Under the pieces are notes generated by a model. The model worked only from the letters and a program-made list of their open reading frames with translations, was not told the origin of the DNA and did no database searches. Of a stretch of DNA of 64,000 nucleotides, positions 13,501 to 26,865 are shown piece after piece. Each line of letters starts with the position of its first letter. Within the stretch, counting starts at the first letter, position 1. The DNA is taken from contig JAVTVX010000034.1 in the NCBI GenBank assembly GCA_033439265.1, forward strand, positions 77,001 to 141,000, written 5' to 3'. The position numbers were made by a program, and so were the translations under genes. Source of the DNA: Dillenia suffruticosa. Taxonomy: Eukaryota > Streptophyta > Magnoliopsida > Dilleniales > Dilleniaceae.

Positions 13501-16500
13501 TTGGGTATCTAGCACATTAGGATTGGGAGAAGTGGTTGGATTGCATACTTCGATGGTCATCGGGTTTGGATCAGATTGTATTTGTGTCGGTTGAGAGAAT
13601 GACACCCTTTCTTTCTTGAATAAACCTGCGGTGAATGAGTGTGGTTTATTTTTTGTGCTATAGGTGAAGGAGGATCAATTTTTACTGATACAGGAACAGT
13701 AGGGATAGCAAAATCTTGCTGGACCAGAGCAGATTTGGACCGAATGGATTCAAATTAGATTGGGATCGAAGAGGACGATTTAGATATAGGAAGATCAACA
13801 AGAAAAATTTTTTTATCCTTATCTTCCATTAATGTCATCTTCGCTTGAAGATAAGGATGGTGAAAGTATTGACCGTTTTCAACGAAGGTGACATCAGTGA
13901 ACACAAAATTTTTGCATGAGAGGATGATAGCACTTATAGTTCTTTTGAGTGGACGAGTAACCAACAAAGACACCTTTGAGAGCCCTTGGGTCAAGTTTAC
14001 CCCTATGCTGAGAATGTACATGAACAAATGCCACATATTCAAATATTTTGGGAACAAAATTGTTTGTGACATTGAACTTGGGACAGAATTTTACAAGGGC
14101 TTGTGCGGTACTTTGAAAATTGAGTACTCTCGTGGGAAGTTTATCTATGATGAGTTGTAGTTAACACGACTTATCCTCTAAAAGATGTGAGAGCTTTGGT
14201 AGCCACTAAAAGATGACCATTTTTCCATTCGGCCACTCCATTTTGTTGGCGAGTGTTAATACAATGTGATTCATGCATGATGCCGTGTTGTTGAAAGAAT
14301 AGAAAGAGTATTTGATTGAAATAATCTTTTGCATTATTAGATCGAAATCGTTTAATTCTCACTCGAAATTGTGTCTGGACCATATTAAAAAATTTTTGAA
14401 ACCTAGGACTCACATTTGATTTGTTTTTTAAAAGAAAAATCCATGTCATACGAGTACAGTTCTCAATAAATAAGATAAACCAATGAGTCCAAGAAATGTT
14501 GGGCACAGTAGTAGGACCCAAAATGTCATTATGAATAAGAGTGAATGGAACATATGTTCTTTAATTGCTTATTGGAAAAACAGCACGTTTATGCTTTGCG
14601 AGTATACACACATTATAATGTAAACTTTCAATTGAAATTTTATTGATCAATGAAAGAAACAAAATTTTAAGGACATAGAATGACGGATGACCAAGACGAA
14701 GATAATGAAGCTAGATCTTGTTTTTATTGGATTTGAATGACATGGAAAGAAATGACAAAGAAGCCGGATCTTATTTTTATTGGATTAGAAATGACTAAGG
14801 GAAATGATTACCAACTCTATGTTGTTCACTCGGCTTTTCAAGACAGTAGAGGTCATCTCTCTCCCTAGAATGTCCAATCATTTTCCTCATACCCAGTTCT
14901 TGGAATTCATAACGCGAAGGATAAAAGTTCATGTTGCAATTAGCATATTTGGTTAATTTTCAAATTGACAAAAGGTTGGTGAACAATTTTGGCACATGGA
15001 GAGAATTTTTTAGTATAAGTGAATCACTAATAGAAATATCTCTTTAACCAGGAACAGTAGTTACCATCAGTTAGGGAGACTTTTCTATTTCTGTGTGAAA
15101 TAAATTTTGTAGAGGAAAAAGTCATACGGTCTGGAGCTCTTGAATTGATGACCCATGTGTTCGAAATATTATCCATAGCATAAGAGGCATGAGAAGGAAT
15201 GAATACTCCTGAGAAGGATAAATTAGAAGCACTTGCTTAAGTCAATGGCTTTTCCTGCAAACCCAAAAAATTCTTCAATCTCTCAATCTCATCTCTATTG
15301 AATCCAAGAGATGGTTGACTGGATTCTTGATTGCTGTTATCTTCGGTTGATTGTATTTTGGTTATAGAAAAAATTTGAAATGAGAATTAGAAAAAAATTG
15401 GAATCAACATTTGAGTTCCCAGAGAAGCTTTGATACCATGATAAAAAGAATGTTTTTTTTTAATTTTATTATATATATATATATATATCTCAATTAGGGT
15501 TGTTTTGTTGAAATTTGAAACAAAAAATTCAAAAATAACTCAAGAATAAAATCAGAATTTCATTGATTTTTGAAGGACTTTTTGTACAAATGCATAGAAG
15601 CATTTTTCATGCTTTACAAGAGCAACATCCTTGCCTATTTATAGAGAGAAGAGAAAGGGATACAAGGAATGAAAAACATCAAGAGAGAAGACCTCCCAAC
15701 ATCTAGAAAATATAGCTGTTGGGAGGCATCCAACGGCTAGAAAATCTAGCCATTGGGAAGAAAATCTAGCCATTGGGAACCTTCCCAACAGCTAGATTTT
15801 CTAGCCGTTGGGAAGGCTTTGCCTTCCCATTCTTGGGCAGAAATGAGGGCCCTTTATGGGCCATTGATGGACATCGTTTATATGCTGCCCTACCTTGGGT
15901 CAAATGGTATCAAAGCGGGCATGCTGAGATGCCAAGGAAAGGATTACTTGGGCTGCCCTATTTTCTTGACAATACTTGAATCTTTTGGAGACCTAATTTG
16001 ATGAAGTGTTGGATGAGCTAAGAGGTTCTTTTCAACACTCCTCCACAAGTTGGGTGCGTATATGTCGATAGTGCCCAATTTGCCCAATATTATATGTCGA
16101 TAATAATACCATCTACATAAACTAATGCAATGATGATTTTTCCATCGTTCTTTTTAACAAATAGAGAGGAATCACTATTGCATTTGGAAAATCCATCACT
16201 AAGGAAAGCATGACTTAGTTTTGCGTATCATGCTCTAGGGAATTGTTTTAGCCCGTATATGGCCTTTGTGAAGTCTACATACTTTTCCTTCATGTTGTTG
16301 AAGTCCTTGAGGTAGTTGCATATAAACTTCTTCTTCAAGATCCCCTTGAAGAAATGTATTTGCAACGTCCATTTGGTATATGCTCCATGCATGATTTATA
16401 GCCAAAGATATTAGCACTCTAACTTTTTCATTTTTGCAATTGGAGCATAGGTTTCTTTGTAGTCAATCCCATAAACTTGAGTATATCCTTTTGCTACAAG

Positions 16501-19500
16501 TCTTGCCTTGAACCTCTCAATACATCCATCACTCATATTCTTGATTTTGAATACCCATTTACATCATACGGCTTTCTTGCCTTTTGGAAGTGTGGAGATC
16601 TCCCATGTTCCATTCTTGGTTAGAGCTCCCAACTCCTCTTCCATTGCCTTTCTCCACCTTGGATTTTTTGAAGTTTCTTCGAATGTCCTAGACTCAACCT
16701 CCTTTTCTATACCATTCAAAAATGCTTGATGGCTCAAAAAAACGTGAGAGGTAGTATAATAATCATAAATAGGATATCTACGATTGATCCATTCTGATGG
16801 TGGAAGTCTAAGTCTTGTTGATCTTCTTAGTTGAGGAGGTTCTTCAGGCTTGGCCTCATCCATATGTTGAACTCCCCTTGAATCATTTGATGGTTCTTCT
16901 TCCGAATGGCTTGATCATTCTTCATTTGTTTGCGTATTTTTGTTAGCCCTTTGATTTTTGGCCATAGAAGGTTGATAAAGAGGAACTAGAAATTCCCATG
17001 AGCTTGTTTGAGTTTCTTCTCTTCGAGCTTCATGTTCCTTCTTTTTTGCAAAATAGAGTTCTTCTTCCACAAATATCATATTTTTAGATGTGTATGTTTT
17101 ATTAGTTTTTGGATCATAACATCTATACTCTTTTTCGAATGTGGCATATCCTAAGAATACGCATTTCCTTCCTTGACGATCTAGTTTATCTCTAAAGTGG
17201 GTAGGAATGTGAATACAACACATCCAAAAACTCTAAGATGTGAGATTCTTGGTTTTCTTCCTAGGAGAAGCTCTAGAGGAGATAAACCCTTTAGGAGTTG
17301 AGAAGGCATTAAATTTATAGTGTGAACGGCGGTTTTAACCGCGTCATTCCAAAATTTTTTTAGGACATTAGCATGGATCATCATGGCTCTAGCCGTTTTT
17401 AATATATGTCTATTTTTTCTTTCAGCAACTCCATTTTGATGGGGTGTATAAACTCATGACATTTGATGAATGATGCCATTATCATTGAGAAAATTCTCAA
17501 AGTTGTGGCTTGTATATTCATTACTATGATCGGATCTTAAAATTTTTATTTTGGCATTATAAATGTTAGTCACATATTTGAAATAGCTTTTGAGTGCTTC
17601 AAAAGCTTGATCCTTAGTATGCAAAAGATATATCCAAGTATATCTAGTTTTTTGATCAATACACGTAATGAAATATTTGTATCCTAAATGAGATACAATG
17701 GGAGAGGTCCATATGTCCAAATGAACTAATTCGAATGGAGCATGGTATGTGATGTCTAATATAGGATATGTAGTTCTAGTTTCTTTTCCCAATATGCATG
17801 CTTCACAACGTTTATTTTCAATTTTCAAATTTGGGAAGAGATGTTTTAATGCTTGATAATTTAGATGCCCTTATCGTGCATGCCAAAGGGAAATATCTTC
17901 GTTAAAGTGGACAGCATGTGCACATTGTTTTTGATCTAAGAAATATATGTCTCCTTTTTTAGACCCTTTGCCAATCAATTGGTTTGACTTGAGATCTTGA
18001 AATGAGACATAATTTGGATAAAAAATAACTCTACATTTTTTATCATTTATGATTTTGCTAATGGATAAGAGATTTGAAGTGAGTTTTGGAACATATAAAG
18101 TTTTTGTGGGTTTTCCAAAATTTCAATATCTCCAATTTGTTTCACTTCAAGATCTTGCCCATCGGCAACTCGGACAATCCTATGGTTGGGAAGTTTTTCA
18201 AAACGCTTGATCATTGTTTTATCCCTAACCATGTGATAATTCATGCCTGAATCTATAAAAAAATTTTCGGAATTTAAAGAGGTTTAGGGTTTTGAATATT
18301 ACCACCTATGTGTGCTGAATGTTGAAGTCCTTTTTGATGGTCATTTACTTTTGCTTGAGGGATAGCATATTGAACTGCACTTCCGGCTACAACCGAGGCA
18401 TAAGATCTTCCTTGTTGAGCATCTTTTTGAGGGCCGGATTTCTGACAATGCACAGCAGCGTTTTGATCCTTTAGAGCTGTACTCATTCACCTCTGTTTGT
18501 AGAGCAGTGTATTCACCCAAAAGAGAATCATGAGCTTTGGTTTGAAGTGTTATATATTTGGCCTTTTGATGTTGCTTGCTGAGCGCATCTTCTTTGTTCA
18601 AAATTTGACTTTGTTTTTTCACCATTTGGGATGCCTTTGTGTTCTGAACAAGAGCCTTATCTCAGGATAGGATGGTAGAGCTTGAATGATGAAGCTTTCT
18701 CGGCACACCTTCCTCCATTGATTCCTGAATTTTGATGATTCACCATGCTCATTTGATATGGAGCTCAATGATTCACATAAGTTCAGCAATTTCCATTTAG
18801 GGTGATTTTTGAAGTTGAGAGATGGAGAGTTCACCCGCTCTGATACCATGTTGAAATTTGAAGCAAAGAATTCAAAAATAACTCAAGAATAAAATCAGAA
18901 TTTCATTGATTTTTGAAGGACTTTTTGTACAAATGCATAGAAGCTTTTTTCATGCTTTACAAGAGTAACATCCTTGCCTATTTATAGAGAGAAGAGAAAG
19001 GGATACAAGGAATGAAAAACATCAAGAGATAAGACCTCCCAACAGCTAGATTTTCTAGCCGTTGGGAAGGCTTTGCCTTCCCATTCTTGGGCAGAAATGA
19101 GGGCCTTTATGGGCCATTGATGGACATCTTTCATGCTGCCCTACCTTGGGTCAAATGGTACCAAAGTGGGCCTGCTGAGATGTCAAGGAAAGGATTACTT
19201 GGGCTGCCCTATTTTCTTGAGAATACTTGAATCTTTGGAAACCTGGATGACCTAAGAGGTTCTTTTCAACATGTTTTACTCGTTTATATTTACAAGTGTA
19301 GTAGCTAAACAAGGATAAAAAAATAAAAATAGAAAATTTCCTAATTTTAGGCAAATCTCCTCATATTAGGCAAATCCCCTAATCTTAGGTTATAGGTCAA
19401 GCAGACTAATTTCTTAAAATCACACAATTTCTTAAAATAAAACACGTGTTTGTATTTTCCCACAGCTGCACTTTATGGGAGGATTTGTGTTTCTTGAAAT

Positions 19501-22500
19501 TCTCATGGTATTGTCCCAAATTTCCCATGTTGATACTAACTGACTTTTAGTGGGTTACCTGTGTATTTTCTTGCCTCATGTGCATCAGATAATATAAAAA
19601 TTTTCCAATGTCAGTTTACAATGCTTTGGTGCAGGTTTCTTTGCAATGACCGAGCATAGATTCATTAATAATGGTAAGTTCCAAGATAAGTGGCTGATGT
19701 GCCCCACATGTCGACAGCATACAGATTTCAGAAATATTGCATTTGCTGATGAGAGGAAAAGTACGCCGATTGCATCTGCTGCACTGGGTACATTTGAAGA
19801 GTGTAAAAACTCTGAGACCTCCTTGATAGTTCAAGGTTCATATGGCACAAAGGTAGAATTTTTATTATTAACAGGCTAGATTGCCACTTGCATTTGACTT
19901 GATTATATATATTTTTTGGTTCTAGACTTTATCATCTCTTTAAGCATTAGAAGTAATGGCATTGCTTAAAATTATTAAGAACTTATCTGATAATAGATCT
20001 TCACACCCTTTTTGTTTTACCTGGGGTATCTTATTAAAGATTGAGGCAGTCACAAGAAGGATCCTGTGGATAAGGTCTAGAGATCCCAAAGCAAAAGTAC
20101 TTGTTTTCACCAGCTGGAATGATGTCCTTGACGTGTTAGAACATGCCTTCACTACCAATGGTATCAGCTATGTACGAATGAAAGGAGGCAGGTATAATTT
20201 TCAGATCGAAAACTTCTCTTCACACATCAATTTTTGTTGGATGGCCAGGTTATCCAGCAGGCCTGCATTTTTATAGGCTTTTTTTTTGTTATACTAATCG
20301 GTGTCCGGAATCATATTCAGATTAATCCGATTTAAACACTTATGGAGCCCATTTTAGGGGGCAGTTCTCCCATTGTAGTCTTTTCCATTCCCAAGTTTCG
20401 AACTTGAGACTCGGTTAAGAAATCTAGCGGCCTTATTCATTAGACTGATTGTTTGTTAGTATATTTTTGTAGGCTTCTATATCTAGGCTCATGTGCTAGA
20501 AACCGAGCTTGACAATTATATTTCTGTGATTGTTTCATTCCAACCCAATCTGAATATTTTGTGGGCTTTGGCATTAATGTAGGCTCGATCCATTCAGGCC
20601 AACTAGGCTTGGCTCAAACTTTATTTGATTGACCCATTATTATTCCAATAGTAGGGTCTTTCTTTGATTATTACTAATTATTGTGGTATGGAAAATGCTA
20701 CAAAGGGGAGACAAATAATGAAAATTTCCCTGCTACTTTATTTTATATTTATTTTTATTTTAGAACCAATTTAGTCACCTTTTCATGTTCTAATTAACAC
20801 TTCTCATTTTTTATTATTGTCAAAGGAGGAGATTATTCTTTTTACCAAATATATCCAAACTTATGCGGATCCAATCATGATCGTATAATAAGAACAAGAG
20901 ATCTTCCTCAATCAATCCCTTTGCCCCTCATTCTTCGAGAATCAGAAAGATCCTTCTATCATGAACCTGGCAAGCTAGATGATTGATGAAAAGTATGTTT
21001 TTTCATATTTCAATTATTGTTGATTTATACGTATGTATTTATTGTTGCGATAGCTAAACAAGGAAAAAATTAAAAAAAAAAATGAAATTCCCTAATTTTA
21101 GACAAATCACCTAATCTTAGGCTAATCCCCTATTCTTAGGTTATAGGTCAAAAGGACTAATTTCGTAAAATCAGGGAATACAATAATTATTAAATATTCT
21201 ATTATAGCACACGATTTTCTAAAATAAATCACGTGTTAGTGTTTTCTCACACTCCCCCTCAAGTTGATGATTGGATGTTATTCATTCTAAACTTGTTAAC
21301 TAAACTCTGAAAAATTGAACTGGATAGCCCCTTTGTGAATATATCTGCGAGATGATTCTTCATTTGGATAAATGGAGTGTAGATCAAGCCACTATCAAGT
21401 TTCTCTTTTATAAAATACCTGTCAGTCTCCATATGTTTCGTGCGAGCATGTTGTATTGGATTGTGTGTAATGTTGATAGCCGACTTATTATCAGAGTATA
21501 ACCTTATTGGACCTTCCCACTTGATCTTTAGATATTCCAAAATTATTTTCAGCCACAGAAGCTCAGAGATGTGCCATTGACTTGAATTCTGCTTCTGTAT
21601 GCGATCTTGCAACCATGTTTTATTTCTTACTTCTCCCGTTAACAAGGTTTCCACTCAAGAATGTAGAATAACATGCGGTTGATCAATCATCCATTGACCC
21701 TACATAATCTGTCAATATAGGTTTCAACGCTCAATCTTTCTCATTTGAACAAAATTCTCTTGCGAGGTGCTCCCTTTAGGTACTATCGGATTCTAGTCAC
21801 AGCCTTGAGATGAGTTTCTTTGGGATTATGCATAGATTGACACATTATGCTATCAACATATGCTATGTTTGGTTTAGTATGTGATAAATAAATCAATTTC
21901 CCAACAAGTCTATGATAATTACCTTTGTTAACTGCAGCATCTTCTAGGACATCCACCTAATTGATGATTGGGCTTTATGGACGTGTCAACTAGCTTACAT
22001 ACTAGTTTACGAGTATTTTTCAGGAAATCAATCACATACTTATGTTATGTTGAGATATGAAGATCCCTTGCCGAGAGTGGGCTACTTCTATGCCAAGAAA
22101 ATATTTTAGCTTACCAAGTTTTTTGATCTCGAATTCTTTACTAGACACCTTTTTAACTTTTCAATTCTTTCATATCATTTTCGGTCAATACTGTCATCCA
22201 CATAAACCAACAATGCTGTGACTTTCCCTGAGGCCGAATGTCTTACGAACAAGGTATGATCACCTTGGCTCTATTTGACTCCAAGGTTCAACATTACAAT
22301 GGCAAACCTTCCAAACCAAGCTCTCGAAAATTGTTTGAATCCATATAAATCCTTCTTCAATCTTTATACCATTTGTTTTCATTTGTAGAGTTGAATCCAG
22401 GGGGAAGTTCCATATAAATCTGTTCTTCAAGATTGCCATGTAAGAACGCATTCTTTACGTCAAATTATTGCAAATTTCCATCCAAAGTTGGTTGCCAATG

Positions 22501-25500
22501 ATAACAACATTACAAGTGGAGCAAATGTCTCAAGATAGTCTATGCCATGGGTCTCAATATAACCTTTGGCAACATGTCTTGCCTTATACCTTTTAAATGA
22601 ACCATTGGACTTATATTTCACTGTAAAAACCTATTTACACCCAACTGGTTTTCTTTTCTTTTTTTCTCCCTTTTGGCAACTTCAACAAATCCCAAGTTTT
22701 ATTCTTTTCTAGAGCCTCCATCTCCACCTTCATGGCATTTCTCCAATTCTCATCCCCTAGTGCCTTAGATAATGTTTCAGGAATGACAATAGTATTAAGG
22801 CTAGTGAGAAAGGCCCTATAGCTATGAGATAGGCTTTTGTAGGACATGAAAACGTATAAACGGTGTTGGGTAAGGTTCTGGGTCCTTTTCTCAAGGCTAT
22901 AGGGATGTCATTGTCATTTTCTTTTTGGGTATCTAGCACATTAGGATTGGGAGAAGTGGTTGGATTGCATGCCTTAATAGTCATGGGGTTTGGGTCAGTG
23001 ATTGTACTTGCGTCGGTTGAGAGAATAGCACTTTCTTTCTTGAATAAACCTAAAGCGAACGAGTATGGTTTATTTTTTGTGTTACAAGTGAAGGAGGATC
23101 ACTTTCTACTGGTATAGGAACAATAGGGACAATAGAATCTTGCTGGACAGGTGAAGGATGATCACTTTCTATTGATACAGGAACAGTAGGGACAGCAGAA
23201 TCTTGCCGGACAAGAGCGAATTTGGACCAGACTGGAGTCAAAGAGGACATCTTAGACACAGGTAGATCAAGAAAAAAAATCTTTATTCTTGTCTTCCGTT
23301 AATGTCATCTCCCCCTAAAGATAAGGATGGTGAAAGTATTGACCATTTTCAATGAAAGTGACATCAGCGATCACAAAATTTCCGCATGGGAGGATAATAA
23401 CACTTATACTCTTTTGAGTGGACCAGTAACCAACAATGATGCATTTGAGAGTCCTTGGATCAAGTTTACCCCTATGTTGAGAATGTACATGAACAAATGC
23501 CACACATCCAAATATTTTGGGAATAAGATTGTTGGTGACATTGAAGTTAGGGATAGAATTTTGCAAGGATGTGCGGGACTTTGAAAATTAATTACCCTTG
23601 TGGGAAGTCTATTTATGATGTGAGTTGAAGTTAACATTGCTTCTCCCCAATAATTTTTTGGAACCTGTTTTCGAAAAAGAAGAGCTCGGATAACTGCTAA
23701 AAGATGGCCATTTTTCTGTTCGGCCACTCCATTTTGTTGGGGAGTGTTAATACAAGATGATTCATGAATGATGTTGTGTTGCTGAAATAATGGACAAAGG
23801 GTTTGATTTTGCATTACAGATTGAAATCGTCAAAATCCCATCCCAAATTGTGTCCGAGCCATATTGAAAAATATTTGAAACACAAGACTCACATTTGATT
23901 TGTTTTTTAAAAGAAAAATCCACGTCATACAAGTATAGTCCTCAATGAATGAAATAGACCAACGAGCCCCCGAAATGTTGGGTGTAGTAGGACCCCAAAT
24001 GTCATTATGAATAAGAGTGCATGGAACAGATGTTCTTTTATTGCTTATTAGAAAAACATCGCGTTTATACTTTGCAAGTTCACACATATCACAATAAAAA
24101 CTTTCAATTGGAATTTTATTGAACAGTGAAGGGAACAAAATTTTAAGCACATAGAATGACGGATGACCAAGACGAAGATGATGAAGCCAGATCTTGTCTT
24201 TATTGGATTTAAATGATGTGGAAAGGAATGACAAAGGGAAATGATTATCTTCTCTATGTTGTTCACTCGGCTCTTCAAGATAGTAGAGGACATTTCTCTC
24301 CCTAGCACGTCCAATTATTTTCCTCGTACCCATTTCCTGAAATACACAATGAGAAGGATAGAAATTCACAGGTTGGTGAACAATTTAGGAACATGGAGAG
24401 CATTTTTTACTGTAAGTGAATTACTAATAAAATATCTCCTTGACTAGCATCAGTAGTGACTGAACCATCAGTTAGGGTGACTTTTCTATTATTAGGTCAG
24501 CGTGTGTATGAAATAAATTTTGTAGAGCAAAATGTTATATGGTATGTGGCTCCTGAGTTGATGACCCGTGTGTTTGCAATATTACCACAACATTAGATGC
24601 ATGAGAAGGCTAAATTAGAACTACTTGTCAAAGTCGATTGCTTTTCCAGTGAACCCAAAAAATTTTTCAATCTCTCAATCTTATCTCTATTGAATCCAAA
24701 AGATGATTGATTGCATTCTTGGTTGTTGTAATCTTCAGTTTATTGCACTCCAACCACATAAGCTTGAACTAGCCCCCCCCCCCCAAAAAAAAATTCTGGA
24801 ATGAGAACAAGAAAAAAGGGCAAAAAAAATTCTAGAATGAGAAATAGAAAAAATTGGAATCGATAAAATGATAAGGGAAAAAAGGAGTTCCTAGAGAAAG
24901 AGCCTAATGCTCTGATACCATGATGAAAAGAATGTGTTTTCATGTTTCAATTGGGATTGTTTTACATGTATATATTTACAGTTGCACTAATTAAACAAAG
25001 AAAATAGAAAAATGGAAATTCCCTAATTTTAGACAAATCCCCTAATTTTAGGTTATAGGTGAAAAGGACTAATTCTCTAAAATAAAACACGCGTCCGTGT
25101 TTTCCCACAATGATGATTGGAGCTAAAGAGGAAGCAGGTCTCTTCTCATTGGTTCAACTGTGACTAGAATGGTGATCTCTTACTGATTTCATTAGAATCC
25201 ATTAATTTTAGGAAGTTAAAATATTTCATAAATTGCATAACAATAATCATAATCATACTTATCAAGATTTAAAGTAAACATAGTTTCTTGTTAATATGTA
25301 CCACCATGATATGTGCCTATAGGGTTTTAAGCCTAACGGTTTAGGGAGGTTTTGATTTTGGTCTTTTTAACAAAAGAACTTCAAATGGAAGTCAAGGTTT
25401 TGGGGTACAGGTAATAGCTGACAAAGTGTGACTTAAAAGTTATAGGGAATTACTATCTCGTAAGTGTTAAAAAAGACATCATTTTTGGAGGACTTTTGTT

Positions 25501-26827
25501 GTAAGAAGAGTTGTTCTTTTTAATCTTTCCAAACATCCCATGAGAAGATTGCTTTAATGGGAACGTTGCTTCAGGGACTTCCATTAGAACCTAATACTGC
25601 ATACTAGTAATAGCTGACAAAGTGTGACTTAAAAGTTAATAGGGAATTACTATTTTGTAAGTGTTAAAAATGACCTCATTTTTGAGGACTTTTGTTGTAA
25701 GAAGAGTTGTTCTTCTTAATCTTTCCAAACAGCCCCTAAGAAGACTGCTTTAATGGGAATGTTGCTTCAGGGACTTCCATTAGAACCTAATACTGCATAC
25801 TAGCAAGTGACTAAGAGCAAATAAACTTTTAAAAGAAAAAAATTAGGTGCAATGCCAAACTTAAAACAATAGTCTTTACATGAATTATTAGAATTACAAT
25901 TGCCAAGTACATTCAAAATCCTCACTGTTTTTTAAATATAAAGTTGGAAGTGGATCTCATATTTGTTTACAGGGAGATGTATGCATGGGGATACTGCTTT
26001 CTTCTTACTTTCCAAGATTGTTTAATCTCTTTCAGACATTATGAATGGTGACCACAATGGATGGGAGCTTAACCCAAAGGAAAATGTGGAAGCCTTATGG
26101 GATCTTTATGAAGCTATGCAACTGTTTGATCCCTGTGATCAAAGTTAAAAACTCTCACATAGGGCTTATCCCCATAAGTTACTTCTTAGACGTTGTTACT
26201 TTATGTTATATGCTTACTTACCTATGATCATGATTAAGCATGCTTAGAATTTTCTTTTCCATCATAATTAGAATTATGAAAAGAAAGAAAGAAAATCGTT
26301 AAGTTTGTTTTCTTACCCAAGATGAGCCATTCTTTTCAATTTTCAAATGTTTCTAATAAGAGAGCTTTTCCCTTTGATAGTTCAAGACCATTTCTTAAAC
26401 ACTTGAGTGAGTTGATCGACGGGAGTGTAAATGACTTTTCTTTTTGTGTTCAGGGACATATCTAAAAAGCTTTAATAAGTGAGTTTTTGCCTTTGATAGT
26501 TCAAGACTTCAAGACTATTTCTTAAACACTCGAGTCAATTAATCAACGCTTCAATCGGAGTGTAAATGACTTTCCTTTTTGTGTTTAGGGACATATCTGA
26601 AAAGATTTTTCTTTGACTGGGGTACCTGATAGGGTTAATACTAATAACTATTGCAGGCTAGGATATCAAGTAGGGCCTTGTGCCTACACTTGTGTAATGT
26701 CTTATCCTTGTGCTGAGATGTGGGATGATAACTTTTAACCTATATTGCTGCATGGTCATTTTGGAAGAATCTCTTTACCATCCTGAAGTTATATGAGAAG
26801 GGTGCCAATTTATTTATTCAAAAAGCC

Positions 26828-26865
<38 letters not shown>

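Larger units (their letters stand above)
15506..19271 (-). mobile_element. Ty1/copia element II, complete with TSD, nested in copia I
   Basis: Two LTRs (15506-16037 and 18849-19271) both begin TGTTGAAATTTG and end TTCAACA on +. The primer site (- strand TGGTATCAGAGC, initiator tRNA-Met) is at 18837-18848. A polypurine tract lies beside the left LTR. The target-site duplication TGTTT is at 15501-15505 and 19272-19276. It belongs to a different LTR family from copia I and III. It lacks gag and also the end of RT and RNase H, so it is non-autonomous. Confidence 0.92.
12310..19464 (-). mobile_element. Ty1/copia element I (gag-less), split by copia II
   Basis: It reads on - from a 5' LTR at the right to a truncated 3' LTR at the left. 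The 5' LTR is in two pieces, 15439-15505 and 19272-19464, separated by copia II. The primer site lies at 15427-15438 and the internal region at 12340-15426. On the left only about 30 bp of LTR remain (to 12339, next to a polypurine tract). The segment between primer site and protease is about 250 bp, too short for gag. It has no detectable target duplication because the left end is lost. It closely resembles copia III in LTR ends, primer-site flank and coding order. Confidence 0.85.
20984..25109 (-). mobile_element. Ty1/copia element III, complete with TSD, gag-less
   Basis: LTRs at 20984-21251 and 24921-25109 share ends TGATGAAAAG...CACA. The target-site duplication ATGAT is at 20979-20983 and 25110-25114. 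The primer site is at 24909-24920 and a polypurine tract (- strand GAGGGGGAG) adjoins the 3' LTR. Only about 380 bp lie between primer site and protease, so gag is missing, as in copia I. It is antisense to the host gene. Confidence 0.93.
25110..26826 (+). other. Helicase intron with two tandem duplications
   Basis: Non-coding. Contains the 196-bp tandem duplication at 25411-25803 and a looser one of about 117-135 bp at 26349-26600 sharing TTTGATAGTTCAAGAC and AGGGACATATCT blocks. No gene motif seen. Confidence 0.6.
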
